Shown piece after piece: positions 1-10,334 of a DNA stretch of 64,000 nt. A model generated the notes under the pieces. That model had not been told where the DNA came from. It did not search any database and saw only the letters and a program-made list of their open reading frames with translations. Positions within the stretch are counted from its first letter, which is position 1. Every line of letters starts with the position of its first letter. The translations under genes and the position numbers were made by a program. The stretch is taken from NCBI RefSeq assembly GCF_003259745.1, contig NZ_QLMC01000008.1, positions 1-64,000 on the forward strand, in the 5' to 3' direction. This DNA comes from Larkinella arboricola (GTDB lineage: Bacteria; Bacteroidota; Bacteroidia; Cytophagales; Spirosomataceae).

Positions 1-1
1 G

Positions 2-1075
2 ATTGTCTACGGATTGGGCCGGACCTCGGTTCGGGAAATTCAGGAGCAGCACGTGGACCGCGAAATCAACTTCACGCCCATGCTGCGTGATCGCGTCGGC
101 CAGCACCTGTACGGCGAACGCTGGGCCACCCGCATCAAGCAGTTTATTCTGGAAAATGGCTGGCAAACCCGGCCCATTCACATCATCAGCGCCAATCCGC
201 ACAGCGTGGTCAACTGCCTGTATGCTCCGGCGGCCCTGGCCGAAGCGACCTCCTGGGATAATCTTTTCGATCTGGCCTACAAGCTCAGCCAGCCCGCTCA
301 GCAGGAACTCCGCCAGCAGGTTGCCGACTACGCCAAAACCCACGGATTACACGAGTTGGAAGATCCGGGCGGCACGAATCTGCTCGTTCAGTTGATCGAT
401 ACGGCCCGGCTTGAGGCCCGGCACTTGTCGAAAGAACTCGCCCACGATCCAAAACTTATCAAATCCGCCCAACCGCTCTTGCTGGTAATGGATTACGCGT
501 TCGGCGAACAGGCGTTTGAAACCATGGACGAACTGCTGAAACCGTTCGAAGGCGATAACGCGTTTACGCTCCATGTGGCTTCCATCTCAATCATGGGCAA
601 GGCCGGTATCCTGACCGGCGACAAAGGCGACCTGATGATTCCGACTTCCCATATTTTTGAAGGAACCGCCGACAATTACCCGCTCGACAACGACTTTACC
701 AAAGCCGATTTTGAAGGCCACGGCATTGATGTATACGAGGGTGCCATGATTACGGTATTGGGCACGTCGCTTCAGAACAAAGACATTCTGGCTTACTTCA
801 AAAACTCATCCTGGAAGGCCGTGGGGCTGGAAATGGAGGGAGCCCATTACCAGAAAGCCATTCAGTCGCACGCCAAAATCCGGGGCAGTGTCCAGCCCGA
901 CATCAAAATCCGGTACGCCTACTACGCTTCCGACAACCCGCTGCTCACTGGCGCCACGCTGGCTTCCGGCAGTTTAGGCACGCTGGGCGTCAAACCAACG
1001 TATCTGATTACGATGAAATGCCTGGAAAAAATTCTGGGCAAAAGTCCGGAAACACGGCAGAGCAATCCCGCTTAA
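2..1075 (+). CDS. Nucleoside phosphorylase-like protein of unknown specificity, 5' end missing
   Basis: The frame is open from the first complete codon of the window, so the N terminus lies upstream; the 358 visible codons are the C-terminal part. The stretch GLEMEGAHYQKAI about 85 residues from the end resembles the purine-binding GxEMEG signature of nucleoside phosphorylases and AMP nucleosidases, and ASGSLGTLGVKPTY follows near the end. The rest does not match a phosphorylase I can name; from memory it may belong to a Bacteroidota family of unknown function (DUF6909-like). No signal peptide can be judged because the start is absent. A TTG at 14 is an in-frame codon, not a convincing start. 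Role in nucleotide salvage is inference from one motif. Confidence 0.55.
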   Translation: MVYGLGRTSVREIQEQHVDREINFTPMLRDRVGQHLYGERWATRIKQFILENGWQTRPIHIISANPHSVVNCLYAPAALAEATSWDNLFDLAYKLSQPAQQELRQQVADYAKTHGLHELEDPGGTNLLVQLIDTARLEARHLSKELAHDPKLIKSAQPLLLVMDYAFGEQAFETMDELLKPFEGDNAFTLHVASISIMGKAGILTGDKGDLMIPTSHIFEGTADNYPLDNDFTKADFEGHGIDVYEGAMITVLGTSLQNKDILAYFKNSSWKAVGLEMEGAHYQKAIQSHAKIRGSVQPDIKIRYAYYASDNPLLTGATLASGSLGTLGVKPTYLITMKCLEKILGKSPETRQSNPA

Positions 1076-1246
1076 TATCCTTTGCCGTTCGGGCACGGAC
1101 AGCCGTTTAAAATCATCCGCACGGCCCGGTTTTCGGGGCGGTTGACGCTTTCATAATTCCTCTTATATTGCGGTATTAAACCGGAAAGCAGTTCAACTTG
1201 TATTCGAAAACCGGTCCTCTACGGATGCTTTTTAAACACTAATCAG

Positions 1247-2350
1247 ATGAGAACAAACCGGGTCTGTTTATGGGCTTTGTCCATCGCCTTTCTGCTGGCT
1301 GACCACTCCTTTTGCCAATCCTTAAAACCCGGTTTTGATCAGGAAGAATACCGTGAATTAATGTATATATCGGCCCGGACGGGTGCGTTAACGCCCACTT
1401 ATTACGCCGATATTCCTGAACCCAAACGGTTTAAAAGGGTGTATCGATCGCCCATTATGGGGCTTGATAACCTGTGGGATTTATGGACCGATAACCAGTC
1501 TACCGCCGTCATTAGCATCCGGGGCACAACGGATAAACCGGAAAGCTGGATTGGCAATTTCTACGCGGCCATGGTTCCGGCAAAAGGAGAATTAAAACTG
1601 ACGGAAAAGGACGTGTTTACGTATGAACTGGCCGCCAATCCGAAAGCCGCCGTACACGTGGGCTGGCTGCTGGGCATGGCCTATTTATCCAGGGATATTC
1701 TTCCTAAAATTGACTCCTGCTACAAAGCCGGGACCCGAAATATCCTTCTTATGGGCCATAGCCAGGGCGGAGCAATCAACTTTTTGTTAACCTCCTACCT
1801 GTATAACTTACAGAAACAGAAGGCGATACCTGCCGACATCCGCTTTAAAACCTACTGTAGTGCGGGGCCGAAGCCCGGCAATCTCTATTACGCCTATGCA
1901 TATGAAACGCTCACGCAAAACGGCTGGGCGTTCAACGTGGTTAATTCCGCCGATTGGGTGCCGCAAACCCCGATGTCCATTCAAACAATGAACGACTACA
2001 ACAACACCAACCCGTTCGTCAACGCAAAGGCCATCATCAAAAAACAGAAATTCTGGCAACGAATTGCCCTCAATCACGTCTTTAATAAACTGAACCGCCC
2101 CACCCGCCGGGCGCAGAAAAATTACGAAAAGTACCTGGGCAAGATGACGTCCGGTATTGTCAGAAAAAGCCTTAAAGATTTCGTGCCGCCCGATTACTTC
2201 CGCAGCAATGATTACGTCAGAACCGGTGCCAGCGTTGTTCTGCTGGCCGATTCGGCTTATTACGAACTGTTTCCCGACGATCCCAAAACCATTTTTGTCC
2301 ATCATTTTCACAAACCGTACCTGTATTTATTGGACAAATTGGGCCAGTAA
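1247..2350 (+). CDS. Secreted class 3 lipase-like alpha/beta hydrolase
   Basis: The 367-residue protein begins with a hydrophobic leader (about residues 5-23), so it is probably exported. The nucleophile elbow GHSQGG is at residues 170-175, with Ser172 as likely nucleophile. It is followed by SAGPKPGN, which corresponds to the conserved glycine/proline stretch of class 3 lipases, then NSADWVPQTP, carrying a candidate acid residue, and a late His cluster (HHFHKP) that may hold the catalytic histidine. This order fits the fungal-type lipase (class 3) fold. The gene stands alone between the phosphorylase-like gene and mqo. Substrate is unknown; phospholipase or esterase activity is equally possible. 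Confidence 0.75.
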   Translation: MRTNRVCLWALSIAFLLADHSFCQSLKPGFDQEEYRELMYISARTGALTPTYYADIPEPKRFKRVYRSPIMGLDNLWDLWTDNQSTAVISIRGTTDKPESWIGNFYAAMVPAKGELKLTEKDVFTYELAANPKAAVHVGWLLGMAYLSRDILPKIDSCYKAGTRNILLMGHSQGGAINFLLTSYLYNLQKQKAIPADIRFKTYCSAGPKPGNLYYAYAYETLTQNGWAFNVVNSADWVPQTPMSIQTMNDYNNTNPFVNAKAIIKKQKFWQRIALNHVFNKLNRPTRRAQKNYEKYLGKMTSGIVRKSLKDFVPPDYFRSNDYVRTGASVVLLADSAYYELFPDDPKTIFVHHFHKPYLYLLDKLGQ

Positions 2351-2553
2351 AGCCGTTTCGACCTGAGCGATTGCAATTGGTATCCGTCTTTCATTCAAAA
2401 GGCCGGACAAAGGGACCTTAACGCGCCGTTTCTACAAATCCGCGAACTTCTTTAATTTATCGAAGACTTTGTGCTCTATACTAATTTTTTGGAACAACTT
2501 TACCCTGTATTTTGTAATTTTTTCAAGAAATAACCATTGCCAAACGTCTTCTC

Positions 2554-4077
2554 ATGCCAAAGCGCAATAAAGTCGTATCCAGTACCCCCGACGTCGTTCT
2601 GATCGGGGCTGGTATCATGAGCGCCACCCTCGGCGTTCTGCTGAAAGAACTACAACCCGACCTGACCATCGAAATTTTTGAGCGACTCGACGGAGCAGCC
2701 GCCGAAAGTTCCGACGCCTGGAACAACGCCGGCACCGGTCACTCGGCCTTTTGTGAACTGAACTACACGCCCGAACTACCGGACGGGACAATCGAAACGA
2801 AGAAAGCCATCAAGATTGCGGAGTCTTTTGAAGTCTCCAAGCAGTTCTGGGCGTACCTGATTCAGCAGAATTTTCTGCAGGATGCTCCTGACTTCATCCG
2901 GGCCATTCCGCACATGAGCTTTGTCTGGGGCGATAAGAATGTGGAGTACCTGCGCAAACGCTACGAAGCCCTTCAGAAAAGCCACCTCTTCCACGGAATG
3001 CAATACTCGGAAGACCCGACGCAGCTCGAAAAATGGATTCCGCTGGTGATGGAAGGCCGGCAAAAAGACGAGAAGGTGGCCGCTACCCGCATGGACATCG
3101 GTACTGACGTTAACTTCGGTGCGCTGACCCGCGCCATGTTCTACCGGCTGTACAACATGAAGGGCGTTAAAATCAACTTCGCCCACGACGTCCGCGATCT
3201 CTGGCGGTCGAAAAGCCTGGGTGGCTGGAAAGTTCGTGTTGAGAATGTCACGACCGGACACGTTCGGGATGTACACACCAAGTTTGTGTTTATCGGAGCC
3301 GGGGGCGGTTCATTGCGGCTGCTCGAAAAATCGGATATTCCCGAAAGCCGGGGGTACGGCGGTTTCCCGGTGAGCGGCCAGTGGCTGAAATGCACCAACC
3401 GCGACATCGTGGAACGGCACGCGGCCAAAGTGTACGGTAAAGCTTCGGTCGGTGCGCCCCCGATGTCGGTACCGCACCTCGACACCCGCATGATTGGTGA
3501 TAAGAAGGAACTGCTGTTCGGGCCTTACGCCGGTTTCTCTACCAAGTTTCTGAAACACGGTTCGTATATGGACCTGCCGAAGTCTATCCAGATGGCTAAT
3601 CTGGCACCGATGCTGATGGCGGGTCTGCACAACATTCCGCTGACGAAATACCTCATCGAACAGGTGATGCAATCGCCGGAAGACCGGCTGGCGGCCCTGC
3701 GCGAATACTTCCCGAACGCCAAAATGGAAGATTGGGACCTGGAAGTTGCCGGGCAGCGCGTACAGGTAATCAAGAAGGACGAAGAAGAAGGCGGAGTGCT
3801 TGAATTCGGTACGGAAGTGGTCAGTGCCGCCGACGGCAGCATTGCCGCCCTGCTGGGTGCATCGCCGGGTGCTTCAACGGCTGTTTCCATCATGCTTGAA
3901 CTGATGGGCCGCTGCTTTAAAGACCAAATGGTTTCGGAAGAGTGGCAGGCTAAATTAAAGCAGATGATTCCGTCGTACGGTAAATCACTGGCGAAAGATC
4001 CGGCGCTTACCGACGAAATCCGCCGGACAACGAGCGAGGTGCTCGGACTGGACGTAGCGGTTTACACAACGGATTAA
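2554..4077 (+). CDS. mqo: Malate:quinone oxidoreductase
   Basis: This 507-residue flavoprotein oxidises malate to oxaloacetate and passes electrons to the quinone pool, replacing or complementing NAD-dependent malate dehydrogenase. The FAD-binding motif [14 protein letters not shown] is near the N terminus (residues 10-25), and family-typical stretches [22 protein letters not shown] (shown in part: [16 protein letters not shown]), GAGGGSL and [10 protein letters not shown] follow in order. Length matches Mqo (about 490-510). It is membrane-peripheral on the cytoplasmic side in known cases. The gene is followed 23 bases downstream by a strong intrinsic terminator, so it is probably monocistronic. 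Confidence 0.95.
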   Translation: MPKRNKVVSSTPDVVLIGAGIMSATLGVLLKELQPDLTIEIFERLDGAAAESSDAWNNAGTGHSAFCELNYTPELPDGTIETKKAIKIAESFEVSKQFWAYLIQQNFLQDAPDFIRAIPHMSFVWGDKNVEYLRKRYEALQKSHLFHGMQYSEDPTQLEKWIPLVMEGRQKDEKVAATRMDIGTDVNFGALTRAMFYRLYNMKGVKINFAHDVRDLWRSKSLGGWKVRVENVTTGHVRDVHTKFVFIGAGGGSLRLLEKSDIPESRGYGGFPVSGQWLKCTNRDIVERHAAKVYGKASVGAPPMSVPHLDTRMIGDKKELLFGPYAGFSTKFLKHGSYMDLPKSIQMANLAPMLMAGLHNIPLTKYLIEQVMQSPEDRLAALREYFPNAKMEDWDLEVAGQRVQVIKKDEEEGGVLEFGTEVVSAADGSIAALLGASPGASTAVSIMLELMGRCFKDQMVSEEWQAKLKQMIPSYGKSLAKDPALTDEIRRTTSEVLGLDVAVYTTD

Positions 4078-4100
4078 GGTATTCCGTTTAGATGATATAA

Positions 4101-4139
4101 AAAGAGCGGTTTGGCCCTGGTGCCAAACCGCTCTTTTTA
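4101..4139 (+). terminator. Intrinsic terminator after mqo
   Basis: A perfect 15-bp stem (4101-4115 pairing with 4122-4136) encloses the six-base loop CCTGGT and runs into a T tract. A-rich sequence on the 5' side means it could also act on leftward transcripts. Confidence 0.9.
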
Positions 4140-4184
4140 TTGGTAAGCAGATTTTTCTGCATTCCCAACAACGGTATTTCCTAT

Positions 4185-4228
4185 AAAAAAGCGAAGGGTG
4201 CCGCTGACGCGGCACCCTTCGCTTTTTT
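4185..4228 (-). terminator. Bidirectional intrinsic terminator after the nucleoside permease
   Basis: A perfect 14-bp stem (4191-4204 with 4209-4222) with loop TGAC is flanked by six A on the left and six T on the right, so it works in either direction. It lies 13 bases past the stop codon of the leftward permease gene. Confidence 0.9.
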
Positions 4229-4241
4229 ATGAAAAGACGGC

Positions 4242-5462
4242 TTATAGCGGCCCCGGTACCAGTTCATCCTGAGCAGGAACCGGCTTTTTCCGGTCGTTGA
4301 ACATGATAATGAACAGCACCAGCACGACGGCTGCAATACCCGCCGGAACCATCCAGACCGAAGTCCAGTCTACTTTACCGTTTACCGTATAGATATCGGC
4401 AACAATCCCGGACAGTTTGGAGCCAATGCCCATCCCGATACCGTATGTCGCCAGCGTAATGAGCCCCTGCGCCGATGATTTGATGCGTTCACCGGCTTTG
4501 TTGTCGGTATAAATCTGGCCCGTCACAAAGAAGAAGTCGTAGCAAACCCCGTGCAGAACAATGGCAATGTACAACATCCATTCGCTTGTACTGGCATCGC
4601 CGTAACCAAACATCAGGAAGCGGATAATCCAGGCCACCAGCCCGACCACCAGCATATATTTAACGCCCAGCCGTTTGAAGGCCAGCGGAATCATCAGCAT
4701 AAAGAAAAACTCGGAAGCCTGACCCAGCGACATTTTATTTTCCACATTGGTCATGCCCGAATCCGTCAGCGACGGGTTAGCCATGGCGTAGTAGAACGAC
4801 AGCGGAATACAGATCAGCACCGACGACAGGAAGAAAATCGCGAACGAACGGTCTTTCAGCAGTTTGAAGGCATCGACACCCAGGATCTGGCCCACCGTCG
4901 CATTAGCGGTCGGTTTGGGGGGCGTATCGGGTAGGGTAAACGCGAAAAGACCGAAAAACAGCGCAATGTACATGGCAATCTGGAAGATCGTCACCTCGCC
5001 CCCAATGTTCAGAAAACCGACGATGTTGGTAATGACAATCCAGGCGACCGTTCCGAGTACCCGGATGCCCGGAAATTCTTTCTCCGGGTTGTCCATGTGC
5101 TGCATCGCAATGGAAGTCGTCAGCGACATGGAGGGCGCAAAGGTTAGACAATACGCCAGAATCAGCCAGAAAAACTGGTCAGGATTGTTTTCCTGAATCA
5201 GAAAAAACAGAATGGCGGCTCCGGCCAGATTCAGAACGCCCAGCACTTTCTGAGCGGCAAAATACCGGTCAGCAATCAGACCGACGAAAAACGGCGCGAC
5301 CAGCATCGCCAGCGAGAAAGCCGTGTAGGCATTCCCGACCTGATCACCGGTTGCGTTCAATTGGTTGAAAAGATACTTACTCATCTGTCCATACCAGGCT
5401 CCCCACACGGCATAGAGGAGAAACATCATCATGGAGAGCTGAATGCGGGTTTTTAGGCTCAT
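4242..5462 (-). CDS. Nucleoside permease, MFS nucleoside:H+ symporter family
   Basis: The 406-residue product has about twelve hydrophobic segments and the N-terminal pattern of the NupG/Nuc_H_symport family (MSLKTRIQLSMMMFLLYAVW, then WGAWYGQMSKYL with the characteristic WG.W). Length fits NupG (418). In known members it imports purine and pyrimidine nucleosides with protons across the inner membrane. DKAGERIKSSAQGL near residue 330 is the conserved cytoplasmic loop that precedes the last helices. It stands alone, facing away from the gene at 5660 with about 200 bases between them. Substrate range cannot be read from sequence. Confidence 0.85.
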   Translation of the reverse strand: MSLKTRIQLSMMMFLLYAVWGAWYGQMSKYLFNQLNATGDQVGNAYTAFSLAMLVAPFFVGLIADRYFAAQKVLGVLNLAGAAILFFLIQENNPDQFFWLILAYCLTFAPSMSLTTSIAMQHMDNPEKEFPGIRVLGTVAWIVITNIVGFLNIGGEVTIFQIAMYIALFFGLFAFTLPDTPPKPTANATVGQILGVDAFKLLKDRSFAIFFLSSVLICIPLSFYYAMANPSLTDSGMTNVENKMSLGQASEFFFMLMIPLAFKRLGVKYMLVVGLVAWIIRFLMFGYGDASTSEWMLYIAIVLHGVCYDFFFVTGQIYTDNKAGERIKSSAQGLITLATYGIGMGIGSKLSGIVADIYTVNGKVDWTSVWMVPAGIAAVVLVLFIIMFNDRKKPVPAQDELVPGPL

Positions 5463-5647
5463 TGGGTTACGTTAGTAGTTAATGACATATTCAGTGCGGC
5501 ACTCGATTGCGGCTTTGAAGTTAACGGAAATGTCCTAAGTGTCCAATGTTGTGTGCAGAAGTTTCACCCCGCCCTCCGTTTTTCTCAGTTCAGTCATAAT
5601 CTTTCACGTTTGATAAATAGTCTGCTTTTTCCTGCTGCCACAGGCCG

Positions 5648-5655
5648 TACTTTTG
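5648..5655 (+). promoter_or_regulatory. Candidate Bacteroidota -7 element (TACTTTTG)
   Basis: TACTTTTG matches the Bacteroidota TAnnTTTG consensus and ends four bases before the ATG at 5660, which would give a leaderless or nearly leaderless transcript. No good -33 TTG at the usual distance, so this is a weak call. Confidence 0.35.
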
Positions 5656-5659
5656 GAGC

Positions 5660-6784
5660 ATGAAACTGATTTACGCCTTCCTAGCCCTCCTTCTGGTAAC
5701 GGTTTACGAGCCGATTCAAGCCCAGAAAGTTGACCTTGACCGGTTTTACTTCGATGCCGGTTACCTGATTCTGCCGCGCGAGTTTACCCCGGCAGAAAAC
5801 CGTACGTTTGGCGTTCGGCTGCTTTGTTCGCCCTCGGTGGTGTCGGCCTACCCGGAAGCGTCGATCTACGAGAAAATTGGCCTTTCGGGATTTCAGCGGG
5901 TTGAAAACGATCCGGCGGTCGGTATTGTGATTGAATTTGGCAATGTACGGTTCGAGAAAAGCGAAACCAAAGTCCGCACCGAGGAGAAAAAAGATAAGGA
6001 CGGCAAAGTAACCAGCAAAACCGATTATTATTCCATCACGGTACGCTACAGCTTCAGCGGCAATTACAAGATTCTGGGGAGCCGGACCGACGAAAAATCG
6101 CTGAGCCGCAAAGAGAAGGCCAAAGCGCAGGACCTCCAGAATAACCGGTTTTTGCAGGCCGCTTCGCAGGCTGATCCGGCCAAGAGTGTTACCACAAGCG
6201 GTTATTTTCCGTATGAACTCTCGTATACGACCATCGAATACAAAAGCCTGACCGACGCCCGGCGCTACATCGAGCAAAATCAGCAAACCATCCGCACCGA
6301 TCTGATTACGAAGTATGTCAACGACGCCCTAATCCGGGTAAACGAAGACACCAACCGCTGGTACGGTTACGTGCCCACCCAGACGCGGGAGTTTCTGTGG
6401 ATTCTGGATTCGAAAAGCCACCCCGAATACCCGATTCAGCAGGAAGCCATCAAAGCCGTGAAGGAACTGTCGAAACGGATGACGGCCACCCAACCCATCG
6501 ATCAGCTGGCCCGCGACCTCCAGCCCGTCCTGGATTATTTTCAGGAGCTGAAAACCAAGTACACCGGCAGCGACAAACGCGATCAGAAAATGCGGTATTC
6601 GGCTTTTTACAACCTGATGGTGTTAAACTACCTCCTCGACCGCCCCGACCAGGCCAGCGAAGAAGCCGTGGGGCTCATCAAAAACGGGTATGATACGAAA
6701 GACGGCGAGAAATACATCGGCTGGTCGGAGGAGCTAAAGAAGCTGCTGGCCAAACATCAGATGGCGTCGCGGCACGTGCAGTAA
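5660..6784 (+). CDS. Secreted protein of unknown function
   Basis: I do not recognise this 374-residue protein. It has a clear signal peptide (residues 1-21, ending in QAQ) and then soluble sequence. A Lys/Glu/Asp-rich segment around residues 110-130 (KVRTEEKKDKDGKV) is probably a surface loop. The second half is predicted helical (AIKAVKELSKRM, QELKTKYTG, KNGYDTKDGEKYIGW). The start is the ATG that gives the signal peptide. It is transcribed towards mutS and the two genes are separated by an inverted repeat. Periplasmic or outer-membrane-associated location is inferred; no catalytic motif was found. Confidence 0.7.
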   Translation: MKLIYAFLALLLVTVYEPIQAQKVDLDRFYFDAGYLILPREFTPAENRTFGVRLLCSPSVVSAYPEASIYEKIGLSGFQRVENDPAVGIVIEFGNVRFEKSETKVRTEEKKDKDGKVTSKTDYYSITVRYSFSGNYKILGSRTDEKSLSRKEKAKAQDLQNNRFLQAASQADPAKSVTTSGYFPYELSYTTIEYKSLTDARRYIEQNQQTIRTDLITKYVNDALIRVNEDTNRWYGYVPTQTREFLWILDSKSHPEYPIQQEAIKAVKELSKRMTATQPIDQLARDLQPVLDYFQELKTKYTGSDKRDQKMRYSAFYNLMVLNYLLDRPDQASEEAVGLIKNGYDTKDGEKYIGWSEELKKLLAKHQMASRHVQ

Positions 6785-6791
6785 CCGCTAT

Positions 6792-6854
6792 CCGTACTAA
6801 AGACCGCGTAAGAACTAACTCAGCGGATTGATTTTAACACGGTCTTTAGTCCGG
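6792..6854. repeat. Inverted repeat between convergent genes
   Basis: Arms 6792-6806 and 6840-6854 pair over 15 bp with one mismatch. The hairpin fills the gap between the gene at 5660 and mutS and probably ends transcription from both sides, although there is no clean T tract. Confidence 0.65.
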
Positions 6855-6865
6855 AAGCCCGAGGG

Positions 6866-9547
6866 TTACTCAATCATTTTCAGCAACTCATTCAGTTTCA
6901 ATAACGCTTCGATGGGTGTCAGGGTGTTGATGTCCATTTTGCGCAGTTTCTCCTTGATGGCTTCGGCTTTCGGATCACCGGCTTCAAAGATTTTGAGCGT
7001 AATGTCGTTGTTTTTGGGCATGTCCCGCAGCGTTTCGCGTCGGTTGTCGCCTGCCCCTTCGCGCTGGCTTTCCAACTGTTTCAGAATTTCGTCGGCCCGG
7101 CTGACAATCCGGGTTGGCATCCCGGCCATCTGGGCCACGTGAATCCCGAAACTGTGCTCACTGCCGCCCTCTTTCAGTTTCCGCAGGAAAATCACCTTGT
7201 TGCCCATTTCCTTGACGGCCACGTTGAAGTTCTTGATGCGCGGCAAATCCGTCGCCAGTTCGTTCAGTTCGTGGTAGTGGGTCGCAAACAGGGTTTTGGC
7301 CCGGTATTGCGGATGATTATGCAGATACTCGGCAATCGACCAGGCAATGGAAACTCCGTCGTACGTGCTGGTTCCCCGCCCGATTTCGTCCATAATCACC
7401 AGACTACGCTCGCTGAGGTTGTTCAGGATGCTGGCGGTTTCGGTCATTTCCACCATGAACGTCGATTCGCCCCGCGAGAGGTTGTCGGAAGCCCCCACGC
7501 GCGTAAAAATCTTATCGACAATCCCGATTTCGGCTTCCGACGCGGGTACGAAACAACCCGTCTGGGCCATCAGCACAATCAAAGCCGTTTGCCGCAGCAA
7601 TGCCGACTTACCGGCCATGTTCGGACCGGTAATGATGATAATCTGCTGCGTTTCGTCGTCCAGAAACAGATCGTTCGGGACATACGGTTCGCCGGGGGGC
7701 AGTTGCTGCTCAATCACCGGATGTCGTCCGTCTTTGATCTGCAAGGCTTTCCCGTTCGTAATCGTCGGTTTGACGTACCGGTTTTTCTCAGCCACGCGGG
7801 CAAACGACGCCAGCACGTCGAGTACCGAAATCACCCGGGCGTTCTGCTGAATGTGGTTGACGTATTCGCCAGCCGCCAGAACCAGATCGTTAAACATCCG
7901 CTGTTCGATCAGAAAAATCTGGTCTTCGGCGTTGAGAATTTTATCCTCATATTCTTTCAGTTCGGGCGTGATGTACCGTTCGGCATTCACCAGCGTCTGC
8001 TTCCGAATCCAGTCCTCCGGTACGCGCGATTTATGGGCGTTCGACACCTCCAGGTAATAACCAAATACCTTGTTGTAGGCAACTTTCAGCGAACCAATAC
8101 CCGTCCGCTGGATTTCCCGGTTCTGGAGTTGCACCAGATAATCCTTACCCGAAAACGCAATCTCGTGCAGTTGGTCCAGATCGGCATTGATTCCGCTTTT
8201 GATCATGCCGCCCTGATTGCTCACCACCGGCGCTTCTTCGCGCAGTTCGGATTCGATTTTATCCACCAGAAACGTACAGGCATTGAGCTGATCGGCGTAT
8301 TTTTTGATCGACGAGGTCATCGGCTGCTGCGCCATTGCGTTAATCAGCAACTCTTTGATGGGCAGAATGTGCGCCAGCGAACGCTTCAACTGCACCATTT
8401 CCCGGGGCGAAATCCGCCGGACGGCCACCTTCGAGATGAGCCGTTCCAGATCCCCAATTTGTTTCAGGTGCTGCTCCAGGGCCTCCCGCAAACTAAGGTG
8501 CCCATCCTCCGACTGACCGTCTTTGAGCAGTTCAACGGTATTTAACCGCTCTTCAATCAACGGTTTGTCCTTCAACGGCAGCAAGAGCCACTTCCGCAGA
8601 AGCCGCGCCCCCATCGGTGTAACGGTCTGGTCGAGAATCTGAATGAGTGGAATACCACCGTCCTGCTGCGGAACCACCAGTTCCAGATTTCGGATCGTAA
8701 ACCGGTCGAGCCAGACGTATTTATCTTCTTCCAGCCGGGTCAGCCGGGCAATGTGGCCAACATCCTTGTGTTCGGTTTCGTGCAGGTAATGCAGAATAAC
8801 CCCAGCGGCCACAATACCGTCCGTGAGGTTTTCGACCCCAAAACCTTTCAGCGACGAGGTCTGAAAATGCTGGGTCAATAGCGGGTAGGCAAAGTCGTGG
8901 GTAAACGCCCAGTCTTCGAGCGTATACGTATGAAATTTATCACCGAATAGTTCGACAAAATCCTTACGGTGTTTTTTACAAAACAGAATTTCCGACGGAT
9001 TGAAACTTTGCAGTAGTTTGTCGGCATAAGCCGCATTGCCCTGCGCCGTCAGAAACTCACCGGTTGATATATCCAGAAAAGCGACGCCAAACTGCGCTTC
9101 CGACCCCGCTCCTTTCGCAAAATGGACGGCTGCCAGGTAGTTGTTCCGGCGCATATCCAGCACATTATCGTTAAACGAAACCCCGGGCGTTACCAGTTCG
9201 GTTACCCCCCGTTTCACGATACCTTTGGCCATGGTCGGGTCTTCGAGCTGGTCGCAGATGGCCACGCGCTCGCCCGCCCGCACCAGTTTGGGCAGGTGCG
9301 TATCCAGCGAATGATGCGGAAACCCGGCCAGTTCTTCATTGGCCCCACCGTTGTTTCGTTTGGTCAGGGTAATGCCCAGAATCCGGCTGGCTTTAACGGC
9401 GTCTTCACCGAAGGTTTCATAAAAATCACCCACGCGAAAGAGCAGAATTGCGCCGGGATATTTTAACTTAATCTGATTGTATTGCCGGTTTAAGGGAGTT
9501 TCTTTGGAGTTCTTTTGGGTTTTTGCGGGTGATGCAGAATGTGCCAA
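6866..9547 (-). CDS. mutS: DNA mismatch repair protein MutS
   Basis: The 893-residue protein recognises mispaired bases and starts mismatch repair with MutL. The mismatch-reading motif FYE is at residues 42-44 (GDFYETF). The C-terminal ATPase has Walker [15 protein letters not shown] and Walker [16 protein letters not shown], followed by FATHYHEL. Length is usual for MutS. The only plausible start in frame is TTG at 9547: an in-frame TAA lies just upstream and no ATG precedes the conserved [13 protein letters not shown]. The gene is monocistronic and divergent from the methyltransferase at 9714. Confidence 0.97.
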   Translation of the reverse strand: MAHSASPAKTQKNSKETPLNRQYNQIKLKYPGAILLFRVGDFYETFGEDAVKASRILGITLTKRNNGGANEELAGFPHHSLDTHLPKLVRAGERVAICDQLEDPTMAKGIVKRGVTELVTPGVSFNDNVLDMRRNNYLAAVHFAKGAGSEAQFGVAFLDISTGEFLTAQGNAAYADKLLQSFNPSEILFCKKHRKDFVELFGDKFHTYTLEDWAFTHDFAYPLLTQHFQTSSLKGFGVENLTDGIVAAGVILHYLHETEHKDVGHIARLTRLEEDKYVWLDRFTIRNLELVVPQQDGGIPLIQILDQTVTPMGARLLRKWLLLPLKDKPLIEERLNTVELLKDGQSEDGHLSLREALEQHLKQIGDLERLISKVAVRRISPREMVQLKRSLAHILPIKELLINAMAQQPMTSSIKKYADQLNACTFLVDKIESELREEAPVVSNQGGMIKSGINADLDQLHEIAFSGKDYLVQLQNREIQRTGIGSLKVAYNKVFGYYLEVSNAHKSRVPEDWIRKQTLVNAERYITPELKEYEDKILNAEDQIFLIEQRMFNDLVLAAGEYVNHIQQNARVISVLDVLASFARVAEKNRYVKPTITNGKALQIKDGRHPVIEQQLPPGEPYVPNDLFLDDETQQIIIITGPNMAGKSALLRQTALIVLMAQTGCFVPASEAEIGIVDKIFTRVGASDNLSRGESTFMVEMTETASILNNLSERSLVIMDEIGRGTSTYDGVSIAWSIAEYLHNHPQYRAKTLFATHYHELNELATDLPRIKNFNVAVKEMGNKVIFLRKLKEGGSEHSFGIHVAQMAGMPTRIVSRADEILKQLESQREGAGDNRRETLRDMPKNNDITLKIFEAGDPKAEAIKEKLRKMDINTLTPIEALLKLNELLKMIE

Positions 9548-9713
9548 ATCAGTACTGTTTTATGCTAATGAATACGCAATATCAAATCGGGGCTTTCGGT
9601 TATCTCCTTCGAATGGCGTTCACCGCAACCCGTGAACAAATTTTAGATGCGCGCCTTTTTATTCTCGCAGATAATCCCAGTTTTGCCTTTTATTACTTCA
9701 AAAATACCAAAAA

Positions 9714-10256
9714 ATGCCCAGAAAAGTAAGCCTGGACGAGCTTAATCGTCTCTCCGTGGAGGATTTCAAACAAGCCCCGAAAAATCCCTATTGCCTGATT
9801 CTGGATAACGTCCGGAGCCTCAATAACGTGGGTTCGGTGTTCCGTACCGCCGACGCGTTTCGGGCCGAAAAAATCTACCTTTGCGGTATTACAGGGACCC
9901 CACCCCACCGCGATATTACCAAAACCGCCCTGGGAGCCACCGAGTCCGTCGACTGGGAATACGCGCCGGACATCGTGACACTGGTTGATCAGCTAAAACA
10001 GGAAGGCTGGACGGTGGCGGCTATCGAACAGGCGGAAGGAAGCGTTAGTTTGCAGAACTTTCTGCCCGATGCCAACAAAAAGACCGCCTTTGTGTTTGGT
10101 AATGAAGTTGCCGGCGTCAACGACGCTGTCATTCAAAAGGCCGATCTTGTCCTGGAAATTCCGCAATACGGCACCAAACACTCATTGAATATCGCCGTTA
10201 GCGCCGGAATTATCTGCTGGGATTTTCTGGCAAAACTTAACAAAACGTTTACATAA
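9714..10256 (+). CDS. SpoU/TrmH-family RNA 2'-O-methyltransferase
   Basis: This 180-residue protein carries the three SPOUT motifs in order: NNVGSVFRTADAF (about residues 38-50), FVFGNEVAGV (about 123-132) and IPQYGTKHSLNIAVSAGI (about 148-165), which form the knotted SAM-binding site. It is short and lacks the N-terminal RNA-binding domain of RlmB, so it resembles TrmH/TrmL-like enzymes acting on tRNA or rRNA. Target nucleotide cannot be assigned. It is 166 bases from divergent mutS. Confidence 0.85.
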   Translation: MPRKVSLDELNRLSVEDFKQAPKNPYCLILDNVRSLNNVGSVFRTADAFRAEKIYLCGITGTPPHRDITKTALGATESVDWEYAPDIVTLVDQLKQEGWTVAAIEQAEGSVSLQNFLPDANKKTAFVFGNEVAGVNDAVIQKADLVLEIPQYGTKHSLNIAVSAGIICWDFLAKLNKTFT

Positions 10257-10334
10257 CCCTTTTGTTTTTGCTAAATTTCCCCTAGTTGTTTGTAGAATTT
10301 TCTAGCTCAGATACCCTTATTAACATACTCCCAG

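Noticed and set aside
7139-8545. 468-codon open frame antisense to mutS
   Set aside because: It mirrors the codon pattern of mutS on the opposite strand, has Arg/His/Gln-rich shadow composition and no recognisable motif.
9523-9729. 68-codon open frame between mutS and the methyltransferase gene
   Set aside because: Overlaps both neighbouring starts and the promoter region; no coding character.
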